64,000 bases of DNA from Actinomycetota bacterium. Its GTDB lineage: Bacteria > Actinomycetota > Actinomycetes > Actinomycetales > Dermatophilaceae. Numbering within the stretch: the first letter of the stretch is position 1; each line of letters starts with the position of its first letter. A program made the position numbers and the translations under genes. The notes under the pieces are model-generated. The model did not search any database. It worked only from the letters and a program-made list of their open reading frames with translations, and had not been told where the DNA came from. The DNA lies in NCBI GenBank assembly GCA_020161815.1, contig JAIUOP010000001.1, positions 372,001 through 436,000 of the forward strand, in the 5' to 3' direction. Shown here piece after piece: positions 17,450 to 25,394 of this stretch.

Positions 17450-19551
17450 CGGGAGCCCTCCTTGCGGATCACGAGGTTGCCGTAGTCGTCGACGCGGACG
17501 TCGAAGCCGGGATGGACGGGGATGGTCGAGCCGAACTCCTCGACGATGGCCGGGCCGGAGAAGGCGTCACCGGCGCCGAGCCTGGCGCGGTCGATGACGG
17601 GGGTGCGGACGTAGCCGTGCTCGGCCTCGAAGCAGACGTCGCGGTGGTCCGTGACGGCCCGGTCGGCGAGTTCTCCCTCGGCCGCGGCGATCGGGTGGAG
17701 CTCGGGGCGGGTGATCGGGCCGATGCCGGTGACACGCAGGTTCACCCACTCGACCTGCTGCGTGGGGTCGCCCCGGAAGTCGTAGCCGTAGAGCTGGCGG
17801 TGCTCGGCGTGGAAGGTGTCGGCGACGGCTGCGGCATACGCCTCGTCGACGACGCCCCCGGGAGCGGGCACCCGCACCTCGAAGGCCTGCCCGACGTAGC
17901 GGACGTCGACGGTCCGCACGAAGCGGTGCTCGTCGGCGGCGAAGCCTTCCTTGGTGAGGGCGGCGCGGGCCTTGTCGGTCAGCGCGTCGAGGATGCCCTG
18001 GATGGCCCCGTGGTCGAGGCTGTCCTGGCGGCTCACGTGGGTCTGGACGTAGTCGTTCTTGACGTCGACGGTGAGCAGGCCGAAGGCCGAGACGTTGCCG
18101 GGGTTGGGCGGCACGACGACGCCGGCGAGGTCGAGGATGTCGACGAGGCGGCAGGCGAGCAGCGAGCCGGAGCCACCGAAGGTCGTGAGCATGAAGTCAC
18201 GCACGTCGAGGCCGCGCTGGACGCTGACCTGGCGCAGGGCGTTGGCCTGGTTCCAGGCGGAGATCTCCAGGATGCCGATGGCGCAGCGCTCGACGTCCAG
18301 CCCGAGGGTGGCGGCCAGCTCGGTGATGCCGCGCCGGGCAGCCTCCACGTCGAGGGGGATCTCGCCGCCCAAGAGGTGCGGGGGGATCCGGCCGAGGACG
18401 ACATGGGCGTCGGTGATCGTGGGCTCGGTGCCGCCCTTGGCGTAGCAGAGCGGGCCGGGGTCTGCTCCCGCGCTCTGCGGGCCGACCTTGAGGGCACCCT
18501 CGGGGGAGATCCACGCGATCGAGCCGCCCCCGGCGCCGACGGTGACGACGTCGATCATCGGGATCTTGCTCGGGTAGGCCCCGACGGTGCCCTCGGTCGT
18601 CAGGGTCGGCTCACCGTCGAGGACGACCGAGACGTCAGTGCTCGTCCCGCCGCCGTCGCAGGTGAGCACCTTGGGGAAGCCGGCGACCTGGGCGATGAGG
18701 GCGGCGCCGAGGGCTCCGGCGGCCGGGCCGGAGAGGACGGTGGTGATCGGCTGGTGCACGACCTCGTCGGCGGAGAGCACGCCGCCGTTGGACTTCATGA
18801 CGTAGAACGGGATCTCGCGGTCGGTGTCGCCGACGTAGGCGTCGAGGCGCTCGTGGATGTTGCTGACGTAGCGGCTGACGTTCGGCTTGACCGCGGCATC
18901 GACAAGGGTGGTCATCGAGCGTTCGTACTCGCGGTACTCACGCAGCACCTCGCTGCTGATCGAGACGATGGCATCCGGGTGCTCGCGGCGCAGGATCTCG
19001 CGCATCGCCAGCTCGTGGGCGTCGTTGGCGTAGGAGTGCAGGAAGCAGACGGCGAGGGTGGTGATGCCCTGCTCCTTGAACCAGCGCGCCGCGGCGACCG
19101 CGCCCGCCTCGTCGAAGGGCCGGATCTCGTGGCCTTCGAAGTCCATCCGGCCGCCGACGGTGCGCACCCGGTCGGCGGGGACGATCCGGTCCGGCTTGAC
19201 CCAGAAGTAGGAGTTGCCATAGCCGTCGGGCACCGACTGCCGGGCGATCTCGAGCATGAACTCGTAGCCCTCGGTCGTGAGGAAGCCGAGCGCCTCGACC
19301 TTGCCCTCGAGCAGCTTGTTGGTGGCCACGGTCGTGCCGTGGGAGACGGCGGTGATGTCCGCGCCGGTCGCGCCGACGACACCGAGGATCTTGTCGATGC
19401 CGTTGATGAATCCGTCGGCGGGGTTGCTCGGCGTGCTCGGTGTCTTGGTCGTGACCAGCTCGCCCGAGTCCTCGTCGAAGGCCACCACGTCGGTGAAGGT
19501 GCCCCCCGTGTCGATGCCGATCCTGATCCGCCGCTGCGATCCTTGGCTCAT
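17446..19551 (-). CDS. hyuA: Hydantoinase/oxoprolinase A subunit (actin-like ATPase)
   Basis: A 701-residue ASKHA-fold ATPase that activates the substrate by phosphorylation for the B subunit. Visible motifs: IGIDTGGTFTDVVAF at residues 12-26 (phosphate 1), SHGTTVATNKLLEGKVE near 72, VLSGPAAGALGAALIA and LTCDGGGTSTDVSVV (phosphate 2) in the middle, and TFGGSGSLLACRL. The ATG at 19551 was chosen because MSQGSQRRIRIGIDTGG gives the usual short N-terminus; the Shine-Dalgarno is weak. First gene of the operon hyuA-hyuB-CoA-transferase-carboxyltransferase. A perfect TTGGCA palindrome lies 35 bases upstream. Confidence 0.93.
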   Translation of the reverse strand: MSQGSQRRIRIGIDTGGTFTDVVAFDEDSGELVTTKTPSTPSNPADGFINGIDKILGVVGATGADITAVSHGTTVATNKLLEGKVEALGFLTTEGYEFMLEIARQSVPDGYGNSYFWVKPDRIVPADRVRTVGGRMDFEGHEIRPFDEAGAVAAARWFKEQGITTLAVCFLHSYANDAHELAMREILRREHPDAIVSISSEVLREYREYERSMTTLVDAAVKPNVSRYVSNIHERLDAYVGDTDREIPFYVMKSNGGVLSADEVVHQPITTVLSGPAAGALGAALIAQVAGFPKVLTCDGGGTSTDVSVVLDGEPTLTTEGTVGAYPSKIPMIDVVTVGAGGGSIAWISPEGALKVGPQSAGADPGPLCYAKGGTEPTITDAHVVLGRIPPHLLGGEIPLDVEAARRGITELAATLGLDVERCAIGILEISAWNQANALRQVSVQRGLDVRDFMLTTFGGSGSLLACRLVDILDLAGVVVPPNPGNVSAFGLLTVDVKNDYVQTHVSRQDSLDHGAIQGILDALTDKARAALTKEGFAADEHRFVRTVDVRYVGQAFEVRVPAPGGVVDEAYAAAVADTFHAEHRQLYGYDFRGDPTQQVEWVNLRVTGIGPITRPELHPIAAAEGELADRAVTDHRDVCFEAEHGYVRTPVIDRARLGAGDAFSGPAIVEEFGSTIPVHPGFDVRVDDYGNLVIRKEGSR

Positions 19552-19585
19552 GGCTTGATTCAATCGCCAACGGGCGGGCCTCGCC

Positions 19586-19602
19586 TTGGCAGTCGTTGCC
19601 AA
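19586..19602. promoter_or_regulatory. Candidate operator of the hyuAB operon
   Basis: TTGGCAGTCGTTGCCAA is a perfect 6-5-6 palindrome 34 bases before the hyuA start codon. TTGGCA half-sites also occur before arcC and at the pucR start. The B. subtilis PucR box has a TTGG core, so a PucR site is plausible but unproven. Confidence 0.45.
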
Positions 19603-19672
19603 CGGCACACCCATATGCCGTCAACCCTCGCCCGCTGTGGGCGTCACTCGGGTCGGGTCGCGCTCCCAAGCT

Positions 19673-19724
19673 CGTTAGGTGTGGTGGAGGTGGGGTCCTG
19701 ACCCCACCTCCACCACACCTAACG
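19673..19724 (-). terminator. Perfect 24-bp hairpin after the nitrilase gene
   Basis: Bases 19673-19696 pair perfectly with 19701-19724 around a 4-base loop. The position, 28 bases after the nitrilase stop on the minus strand, fits termination of the molybdenum hydroxylase operon. The end CACCTAACG is shared with the hairpin repeats at 52751 and 53871. Confidence 0.75.
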
Positions 19725-19752
19725 GCTGACCCGCAGTTCCGAGACGAGAACC

Positions 19753-20691
19753 TCAGCCGGTGGTGAAGCTGTGGTGCTTGTGCGGGAAGCCGGTGCTGGC
19801 GGGGGCCTCGAGGTCGGCGCGGTGGTTGCGGATGAGGTCGAGGTTGCGGTCGCGCAGGTGGTCGAAGGCCTGGCCGATGTTGGAGCCCGGCGTGAGCGAG
19901 GCCAAGGCTTCTTCGGGGTCCAGGCGAGCGCTGACCCAGCCTTCGTGGGTCGCCGCCTTGGCCACGATGTGCCCGATCGGCGTCACGATGTGGGAGTTGC
20001 CGAAGTAGAGCACCCCGGCGGGGTCCGCCCCCACCGCGTTGGAGCCGACGACGAAGACGTGGTTGTCATAGGCCCGGGCCCGGGAGGTCAGCTCCCAGAT
20101 GTCGGCCGAGCGCAGCAGCGCCGACGGGCGCAGGATGACCTCGGCACCCTGCACGGCCTGGATGCGCGAGAGCTCGGGGTAGTCGCCGTCGAAGCAGATG
20201 ATCATGCCGATCCGCCCCAGGTCGGTGTCGCACACGGTGACCGTGTCCCCAGGGGTGACCCAGCCGCCGCCGGTGACGATCTCGGAGCAGAACGGGTGGG
20301 TCTTGCGATAGACACCCAGGATCGAGCCGTCGCGACCCAGCAGGACCGAGGAGTTGTAGACCACCTCCGGTGACGGGCCACGCTCGTAGGTGCCCACGCA
20401 CACGAGCACGCCGAGCTCTCGCGCCAGGTCGGCCAGCGGCTCGACGAGCGTGCCCGCGGCCGACCCGGTGGCCGGCAGGGCGGTCATGAGCTCCCACAGG
20501 GCCTCGGCCGGGATGCCGGGAGTGAAGCCGGTCGTCGCCGACTCGGGCAGGACGACGAGCTCGGCCCCGGTCTCGGCGACGCAGCGTCGCGTCCACTCCA
20601 CGCACTTGGCGACATTGGCGGCGACGACCTCGGGGGAGAGCGCCCCCGCGACCGGCGCGATCTGGACAGCGGCCGCGGTGAAGGCCTTCAT
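19753..20691 (-). CDS. Nitrilase-superfamily carbon-nitrogen hydrolase
   Basis: A 312-residue amidase of the nitrilase fold. The catalytic triad is complete: E50 in LVVLPESATTGF, K130 in GVYRKTHPF, and C166 in MIICFDGDYPE. This superfamily includes beta-ureidopropionase, N-carbamoyl-amino-acid hydrolases, omega-amidases and true nitrilases; the branch cannot be fixed from motifs alone. In this setting a linear ureido or amide intermediate (for example ureidomalonate) is a reasonable substrate. Last of five genes overlapping each other by 4 bases, so expressed together with the molybdenum hydroxylase. Confidence 0.9.
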   Translation of the reverse strand: MKAFTAAAVQIAPVAGALSPEVVAANVAKCVEWTRRCVAETGAELVVLPESATTGFTPGIPAEALWELMTALPATGSAAGTLVEPLADLARELGVLVCVGTYERGPSPEVVYNSSVLLGRDGSILGVYRKTHPFCSEIVTGGGWVTPGDTVTVCDTDLGRIGMIICFDGDYPELSRIQAVQGAEVILRPSALLRSADIWELTSRARAYDNHVFVVGSNAVGADPAGVLYFGNSHIVTPIGHIVAKAATHEGWVSARLDPEEALASLTPGSNIGQAFDHLRDRNLDLIRNHRADLEAPASTGFPHKHHSFTTG

Positions 20692-21383
20692 CGCCGCCGC
20701 CCCAACCGCGAGCCCAGGAGCACTCCGATGGCGACAAGGGCACCCCCGACCACCGTGCCCAGCGCGAAGCCTGCCGCACCCTCCATCGAGAAGGTGGCAT
20801 TGGCGTTGGCCGTGCGCGCAGGGACCCGGCCGGCATACGTCTCGCCGACCACCGCGGGAGCCCCGGCCCCAACGCCACCAGCACCGGCGGGTTGGACGTG
20901 GCCGGCGCCCACCGGAGCGTCGAGCGCGACCTCGGCCGGACGCACCCCTGCGATGTCGGCATCGAGCGCGGAGAAGAACTGGCCGGCCATCTTCTTGGTG
21001 ACCCCGGCGAGCATCCGCTGGCCGACGCCTCCGATGGCCCCGCCGACCGAGGCGTCCGCGTCGTACGACAGCTCGGTGCCCCCGTCCGCCGACGGCGCGA
21101 GCCGCACCGCCACGGTGGCCTCGATCGTGCCCGGTGCCCCCGCGCCGCGCGCCTTCATCGTCAGCGCGTGCGGCTCCTCGAGGTCGACGAGGGCCACGCT
21201 GCCGTCATAGGTCCCCTTGATGGCGGCCACCCCGGCGGTCACCCGCACGATGTGGCTGTGCGGGCCGGTCGGCGTGAGGGACTCGCACCCGGGGATGCAG
21301 CGGGCGAGCACCCGCGGGTCGAGCAGTGCCACCCAGACCTGGTCGACCGGGGCGACGAGCGTGTTGGAGCCGGAGATCTTCAT
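20688..21383 (-). CDS. CoxG-like SRPBCC protein with C-terminal membrane anchor
   Basis: A 231-residue protein. The N-terminal 145 residues match the CoxG/SRPBCC fold: MKISGSNTLVAPVDQVWVALLDP, LARCIPGCESL, and the Ala/Gly-rich VGGAIGGVGQRMLAGVTKKM helix. A Pro/Ala linker follows, then a C-terminal hydrophobic segment (FALGTVVGGALVAIGVLLG) with an Arg tail, which anchors it in the membrane. In carboxydotrophs CoxG helps bind CO dehydrogenase to the membrane; here it probably does this for the molybdenum hydroxylase encoded just upstream. ATGA overlaps join it to both neighbours. Confidence 0.88.
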   Translation of the reverse strand: MKISGSNTLVAPVDQVWVALLDPRVLARCIPGCESLTPTGPHSHIVRVTAGVAAIKGTYDGSVALVDLEEPHALTMKARGAGAPGTIEATVAVRLAPSADGGTELSYDADASVGGAIGGVGQRMLAGVTKKMAGQFFSALDADIAGVRPAEVALDAPVGAGHVQPAGAGGVGAGAPAVVGETYAGRVPARTANANATFSMEGAAGFALGTVVGGALVAIGVLLGSRLGRRR

Positions 21384-23767
21384 GACTGACCTTTCGTGGC
21401 GTGCTGACGGCGCAGCTCCCATAGCTCGCTCGGGCTGATCGGCATGGACAGGATCGGGAAGCCCTCGGCGTCCTCGATCGCGGAGGCGATGACGGCCGAC
21501 ACCGGGATGCACCCGGCCTCGCCGGCACCCTTGATCCCCAACGGGTTCAGGGGCGAGGGCGTCTCGAGGTGGTCGGTCTCGACATGCGGGACCTCGGAGG
21601 CATAGGGCATGAGGAAGTCCATGAACGAGGCGTTGAGCAGCTGCCCCGACTCGTCGTAGGCCATCCGCTCGTAGAGCGCGCCACCGACGCCCTGCGCGAC
21701 GCCGCCGTGCACCTGCCCCTCGACGATGAGCGGGTTGATCATCACCCCGCAGTCGTGGATGACGCAGTAGCGCAGGATCGTGATCTCGGCGGTCACCGGG
21801 TCGGTCTCGACGATGGCGGCATGCATGCCATTGGCGAAGGTCGCCTGGGTGGGGGAGTAGACCCCCTTGCCCTCCAGGCCCGGCTCCTCGCCGTCGGCGA
21901 CCGGCGGCTTGTCTGGGTCGAAGGTCCCAGCAAACTGCGTGGCGGCCTTGGCCGCCTCGTCGAAGGCATAGCGCAGAGGGTTCGACAGGACGGCGACGCT
22001 CGACAGCGAGATCGACGTGCCGGGCGCGCCCTTGACCGAGATCACGCCGTCCTCGATCTCGAGGTCGTCGGGGTTGGCTTCCAGGGCGTCGGCCGCGATG
22101 CGCAGAGCCTTCTCCCGCACCGCCTTTGCGGCGAACGCGATGGCGTTGCCGCTCATCACCGCAGCCCGCGACGCAAAGGTCCCCACGGCATACCCCATCC
22201 GTCGGGTGTCGCCGGTGGTGACGTGGACGTCCTCGATCCGCACGCCGAGCTCGTCGGCGACGATCTGCGCGAAGGCCGTCTCGTGGCCCTGCCCCTGCGT
22301 GGTCAGGCCGGTCGCGACGTTGACCCGCCCGCTGGTCTCGACCTGGACGTGGCCCGCCTCATAGGGCCCGACGCCCGTGCCCTCGACGTAGCAGCCGATC
22401 CCCAGGCCCACCTTGCGTCCCGCGGCCTCAGCTTGCTTCCGGTATGCCGTGAAGTCGTCCCAGCCCACGAGTGCCTTGAGCTTGGCCAGGCTGGCCGGGA
22501 AGTCGCCCGAGTCGTACTTCAGGGGCCGCCCGTCCTGGAACATCAGCCCGTGGTCGTAGGGCATCTCCTCGGGGAGGATGAAGTTCGCCTCGCGCACGTC
22601 GGCGCGGTCCTTGCCGAGGTGCGCCGCGATCGCATCCATCGTGCGCTCCATCGCGAACACCCCCTGCGGTCGACCCGCCCCGCGGTAGGGCGTGACGATG
22701 ACCGTGTTGGTGTAGAGGCTCCAGAACTCACAGCGATAGGCGCCCGGCTTGTAGGGCCCCAGCAGCTGGGTCGAGGTGATGATCGGGACGATGATGCCGT
22801 AGGGGGTGTAGGCGCCGTTGTCGTGCCAGACCTTGACGTCCAGGCCGAGGACCACGCCGTCGTCGTCGAACCCGACGGTCACCTCTTGGAGCTGGGCCCG
22901 CTCGTGGGCGCTGGAGATGAAGTGCTCGCGCCGGTCCTCGGTCCACTTCACGTCGCGCCCGAGAGCGCGGGCCGCCCAGGGCACGAGCAGCTCCTCGGCC
23001 CACGGGTGGACGATCTTCACGCCGAAGCCGCCGCCGACGTCGGGCGCGATGCAGTGGATCCGGGCCAGCGGCAGCTCCAGCCGCGCCGCGACCGCGGCGC
23101 GCACGCCGGTCGAGGTCTGCGTCGAGGACCACATGCGCATCGACTGCTCGTCGCGGTCCCAACGGGCGAGGACGCCCTTGCCCTCCATCGGCATGCAGGC
23201 GCTGCGCTCGATGGTCAGGGGAATGGTCAGCGTGTGCGGGGCTGCGGCCAGCGCGGCCTCGACATCACCGACCTCCTGCACCAGGTGGGCCGCGACGTTG
23301 CCGGGTGCGTCGTCGTGGACGAGGACGCTGGCCGATCGCGCGGCCTCGACCCCCACGACGACGGGCAGGGCTTCGTAGTCGACCCGGATCCGCGCGGCGG
23401 CGTCCTCGGCCAGGTAGCGGTCGCGGGCGACGACCATGACGACCGGCTCACCGACGTGGTTGACCTCGCCGTTGACCAGGGCATAACCGGTGCGGGCGTG
23501 GGTCAGTGCAGGGTGCGGGATGAGCACCGGCAGCGGCTGGGCCATCGGGCCCTCGAGGTCCTCGTAGGTGTAGATCGCCTCGACACCCTCGACCTCCCAG
23601 GCATCGGTGATGTCGATGTCGACGATGCGGGCGTGCGCGCTCGTGCTCCGCACGAAGGCCGCGTGCAGCGCCCCCGCACCGAGGTCGTCGAGGTAGCGTC
23701 CGTTGCCGGTCAGCAGCCGCGGGTCCTCTCGCCGGCGGATGGGGGCGCCGAGCTGGCGGGTGGTCAT
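21380..23767 (-). CDS. Molybdenum hydroxylase large (Mo-binding) subunit, form II CoxL-like
   Basis: A 795-residue xanthine-oxidase-family catalytic subunit. MTTRQLGAPIRRREDPRLLTG opens it; DVGGGFGVKI, TPYRGAGRPQG and GIKGAGEAGC follow. The loop PYRGAGRP replaces the Cys-bearing AYRCSFR loop of true aerobic CO dehydrogenase, so this is a form II enzyme that oxidises some other compound; the catalytic Glu lies in KGAGEAG. The substrate is inferred from neighbours: a pyrimidine (uracil to barbiturate) or other N-heterocycle. No XdhC/CoxF-type maturation gene lies in the block. Coupled by 4-base overlaps to the small subunit and the CoxG-like gene. Confidence 0.92.
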   Translation of the reverse strand: MTTRQLGAPIRRREDPRLLTGNGRYLDDLGAGALHAAFVRSTSAHARIVDIDITDAWEVEGVEAIYTYEDLEGPMAQPLPVLIPHPALTHARTGYALVNGEVNHVGEPVVMVVARDRYLAEDAAARIRVDYEALPVVVGVEAARSASVLVHDDAPGNVAAHLVQEVGDVEAALAAAPHTLTIPLTIERSACMPMEGKGVLARWDRDEQSMRMWSSTQTSTGVRAAVAARLELPLARIHCIAPDVGGGFGVKIVHPWAEELLVPWAARALGRDVKWTEDRREHFISSAHERAQLQEVTVGFDDDGVVLGLDVKVWHDNGAYTPYGIIVPIITSTQLLGPYKPGAYRCEFWSLYTNTVIVTPYRGAGRPQGVFAMERTMDAIAAHLGKDRADVREANFILPEEMPYDHGLMFQDGRPLKYDSGDFPASLAKLKALVGWDDFTAYRKQAEAAGRKVGLGIGCYVEGTGVGPYEAGHVQVETSGRVNVATGLTTQGQGHETAFAQIVADELGVRIEDVHVTTGDTRRMGYAVGTFASRAAVMSGNAIAFAAKAVREKALRIAADALEANPDDLEIEDGVISVKGAPGTSISLSSVAVLSNPLRYAFDEAAKAATQFAGTFDPDKPPVADGEEPGLEGKGVYSPTQATFANGMHAAIVETDPVTAEITILRYCVIHDCGVMINPLIVEGQVHGGVAQGVGGALYERMAYDESGQLLNASFMDFLMPYASEVPHVETDHLETPSPLNPLGIKGAGEAGCIPVSAVIASAIEDAEGFPILSMPISPSELWELRRQHATKGQS

Positions 23768-24378
23768 CGCGTGCCCTCCTCAGCGGCCCTGGTCGCCTTG
23801 GCCGCCTCGGACGCTCCGGCCGCCCAGGCCTCCCCGGCTCCGGCCTCGCGCCGGAGCTCAGCGGCCCGCAGCACCGCCTTGACGATGTTCTGGTAGCCGG
23901 TGCACCGGCACAGGTTGCCGCTCACGCACTCCCGGGCCTCGTCCGGCGTCGGATCCGGGTGCTGCTCGAGGAAGGCAGTGATGGTCGTGAGGAATCCCGG
24001 TGTGCAGAAGCCACATTGGAGCGCATGGCACTCGGCGAAGGCCTGCTGGACCGGGGAGAGGTGCGACGGGTCGTTGCCCAGGCCCTCCACGGTCGTGACG
24101 TCGTGGCCCTGGGCACTCACGGCGAACATCAGGCACGAGCGCACCGGCTCCCCGTCGAAGAGCACCGTGCACGCCCCGCACACGCCGTGCTCACACCCCA
24201 CGTGCGTGCCCGTGAGGCCGAGCTCGCCGCGGAGGAAGTCGGACAGCAGGCGTCGCGCGGGAGCCATCGCCGAGTGCTGAGCACCGTTGACGCGCAATGA
24301 GATCGAGAGCAGCGGCTCGATGCTCGCGTCGGCGGCGAAGGGCTCGGCACCCGTCGAGGAGAAGGACGTCGTCGTCAT
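23764..24378 (-). CDS. Molybdenum hydroxylase small [2Fe-2S] subunit
   Basis: A 204-residue iron-sulfur protein passing electrons from the Mo site to FAD. The first cluster is bound by C62, C67, C70 (GCEHGVCGAC) and C82; the second by C122, C125 (CGFC) and C157, C159 (CRC) before TGYQNIV. The ferredoxin fold is preceded by an extra 25 residues and followed by an Ala-rich tail of about 30 residues, both longer than usual. The order medium-small-large is the standard cox order. Overlaps both neighbours by 4 bases. Confidence 0.95.
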   Translation of the reverse strand: MTTTSFSSTGAEPFAADASIEPLLSISLRVNGAQHSAMAPARRLLSDFLRGELGLTGTHVGCEHGVCGACTVLFDGEPVRSCLMFAVSAQGHDVTTVEGLGNDPSHLSPVQQAFAECHALQCGFCTPGFLTTITAFLEQHPDPTPDEARECVSGNLCRCTGYQNIVKAVLRAAELRREAGAGEAWAAGASEAAKATRAAEEGTR

Positions 24379-25241
24379 GCGGACACCTCCGGAGCAGCAG
24401 TCCGCGCGAAGGCGCGGCGGGTGAGCTCGCCGACGAGCGCGCGGCGGTAGTCGGCGGTGGCGTGGATGTCGGCCTCGGGGGAGACGTGGCCCTGGACGAG
24501 GTCGTCGACCACCGACCAGTCGATGCCGCCCGGCTCCTGGCCGCGCACCGCCTCGGTCAGGTCGAGGATGTCGGGCACGTCGGTGACGGACACGAAGGAG
24601 GCGAGCGCACGGCCTACGACGCCGTCGGCGACGGTCAGGGCGGCGGCGACCCCGGCCAGGGCGTAGTCCCCCTGGCGCCGGGCCGACTCGAGGAAGGCCG
24701 TGCGCGTGCCGGCGGGGAAGGTGCCGAAGCGGATCGCCACGATCAACTCGTCCTCGGCCAGGGTGGTCTCCAGCGGCCCTTGAAAGAAGTCGGCGGCCGC
24801 GATCTCGCGGGTGCCGCTCGCCGAGACGGCCTCGATCACGGCGGCAGTGAGGACGGCGACGGCCGGCATCTCACCGGCCGCGTCGGCGTGGGCGATCGAC
24901 CCCACCGTCGTGCCCCGGTTGCGGATCGCGGGGTGGGCGACATTGCCCAGGGCCTGGGACAACAACGGGAGGGTATGCCGTGCGCTCGCCTCCCGCTCCA
25001 GCGCCGCGTGCCGCACGAGGGCGCCGACCCGGACGGCGGTGTCGGAGACCTCCACGGAGGCCAGTCCGCTGATGCCATTGATGTCGACGAGGTGCGCGGG
25101 CTGGGCCAGGCGCATGTTGAGCACGGGGATGAGGCTCTGCCCGCCGGCGAGCACCTTGCCGTCGTGCCCGACCTCCCGCAGCACCGCGACCGCCTCCTCG
25201 ACCGAGGTCGGTGCGTGGTGCGTGAATGGTGCTGGCTTCAT
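24375..25241 (-). CDS. Molybdenum hydroxylase medium (FAD) subunit
   Basis: A 288-residue FAD-binding protein. AGGQSLIPVLNMRLA (residues about 32-46) and TVGSIAHADAAGEMPAV (near 110) are the two FAD contacts of the CoxM/XDH medium-subunit family. First gene of the five-gene operon. A CATGAT hexamer ends six bases before the ATG on the minus strand, so the transcript may be leaderless, and a TGGCGA-N3-TCGCCA palindrome overlaps this element, which would fit repression or activation at that point. Confidence 0.93.
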   Translation of the reverse strand: MKPAPFTHHAPTSVEEAVAVLREVGHDGKVLAGGQSLIPVLNMRLAQPAHLVDINGISGLASVEVSDTAVRVGALVRHAALEREASARHTLPLLSQALGNVAHPAIRNRGTTVGSIAHADAAGEMPAVAVLTAAVIEAVSASGTREIAAADFFQGPLETTLAEDELIVAIRFGTFPAGTRTAFLESARRQGDYALAGVAAALTVADGVVGRALASFVSVTDVPDILDLTEAVRGQEPGGIDWSVVDDLVQGHVSPEADIHATADYRRALVGELTRRAFARTAAPEVSA

Positions 25242-25248
25242 TGGTCGA

Positions 25249-25266
25249 TCATGGCGAACATCGCCA
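25249..25266. promoter_or_regulatory. Candidate promoter and operator of the molybdenum hydroxylase operon
   Basis: Minus-strand CATGAT (25254-25249) is a likely -10 element. It overlaps the perfect palindrome TGGCGA-ACA-TCGCCA (25252-25266). The sequence AACATCGCCACC (25257-25268) recurs exactly before the permease gene at 26979-26990, which suggests a common regulator. Confidence 0.5.
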
Positions 25267-25322
25267 CCCTCCGGGTCGTCGAATCACCGTCACGGCCGGG
25301 AAACGCTCTTGTCAAGAAGTGA

Positions 25323-25355
25323 CGAAGGGCGGGGTGCCAGGCACCCCGCCCTTCG
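25323..25355 (-). terminator. Terminator of the permease gene
   Basis: A perfect 15-bp stem (25323-25337 with 25341-25355) and a 3-base loop stand 40 bases after the permease stop on the minus strand. Confidence 0.75.
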
Positions 25356-25394
25356 CTCCCTCGAGCTGGGCTCGGGGGTCTGCGAGAGGTCGCG

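Noticed and set aside
21380..24378. Aerobic CO dehydrogenase
   Set aside because: The large subunit lacks the Cys-containing active-site loop of true CO dehydrogenase and has PYRGAGRP, the form II loop.
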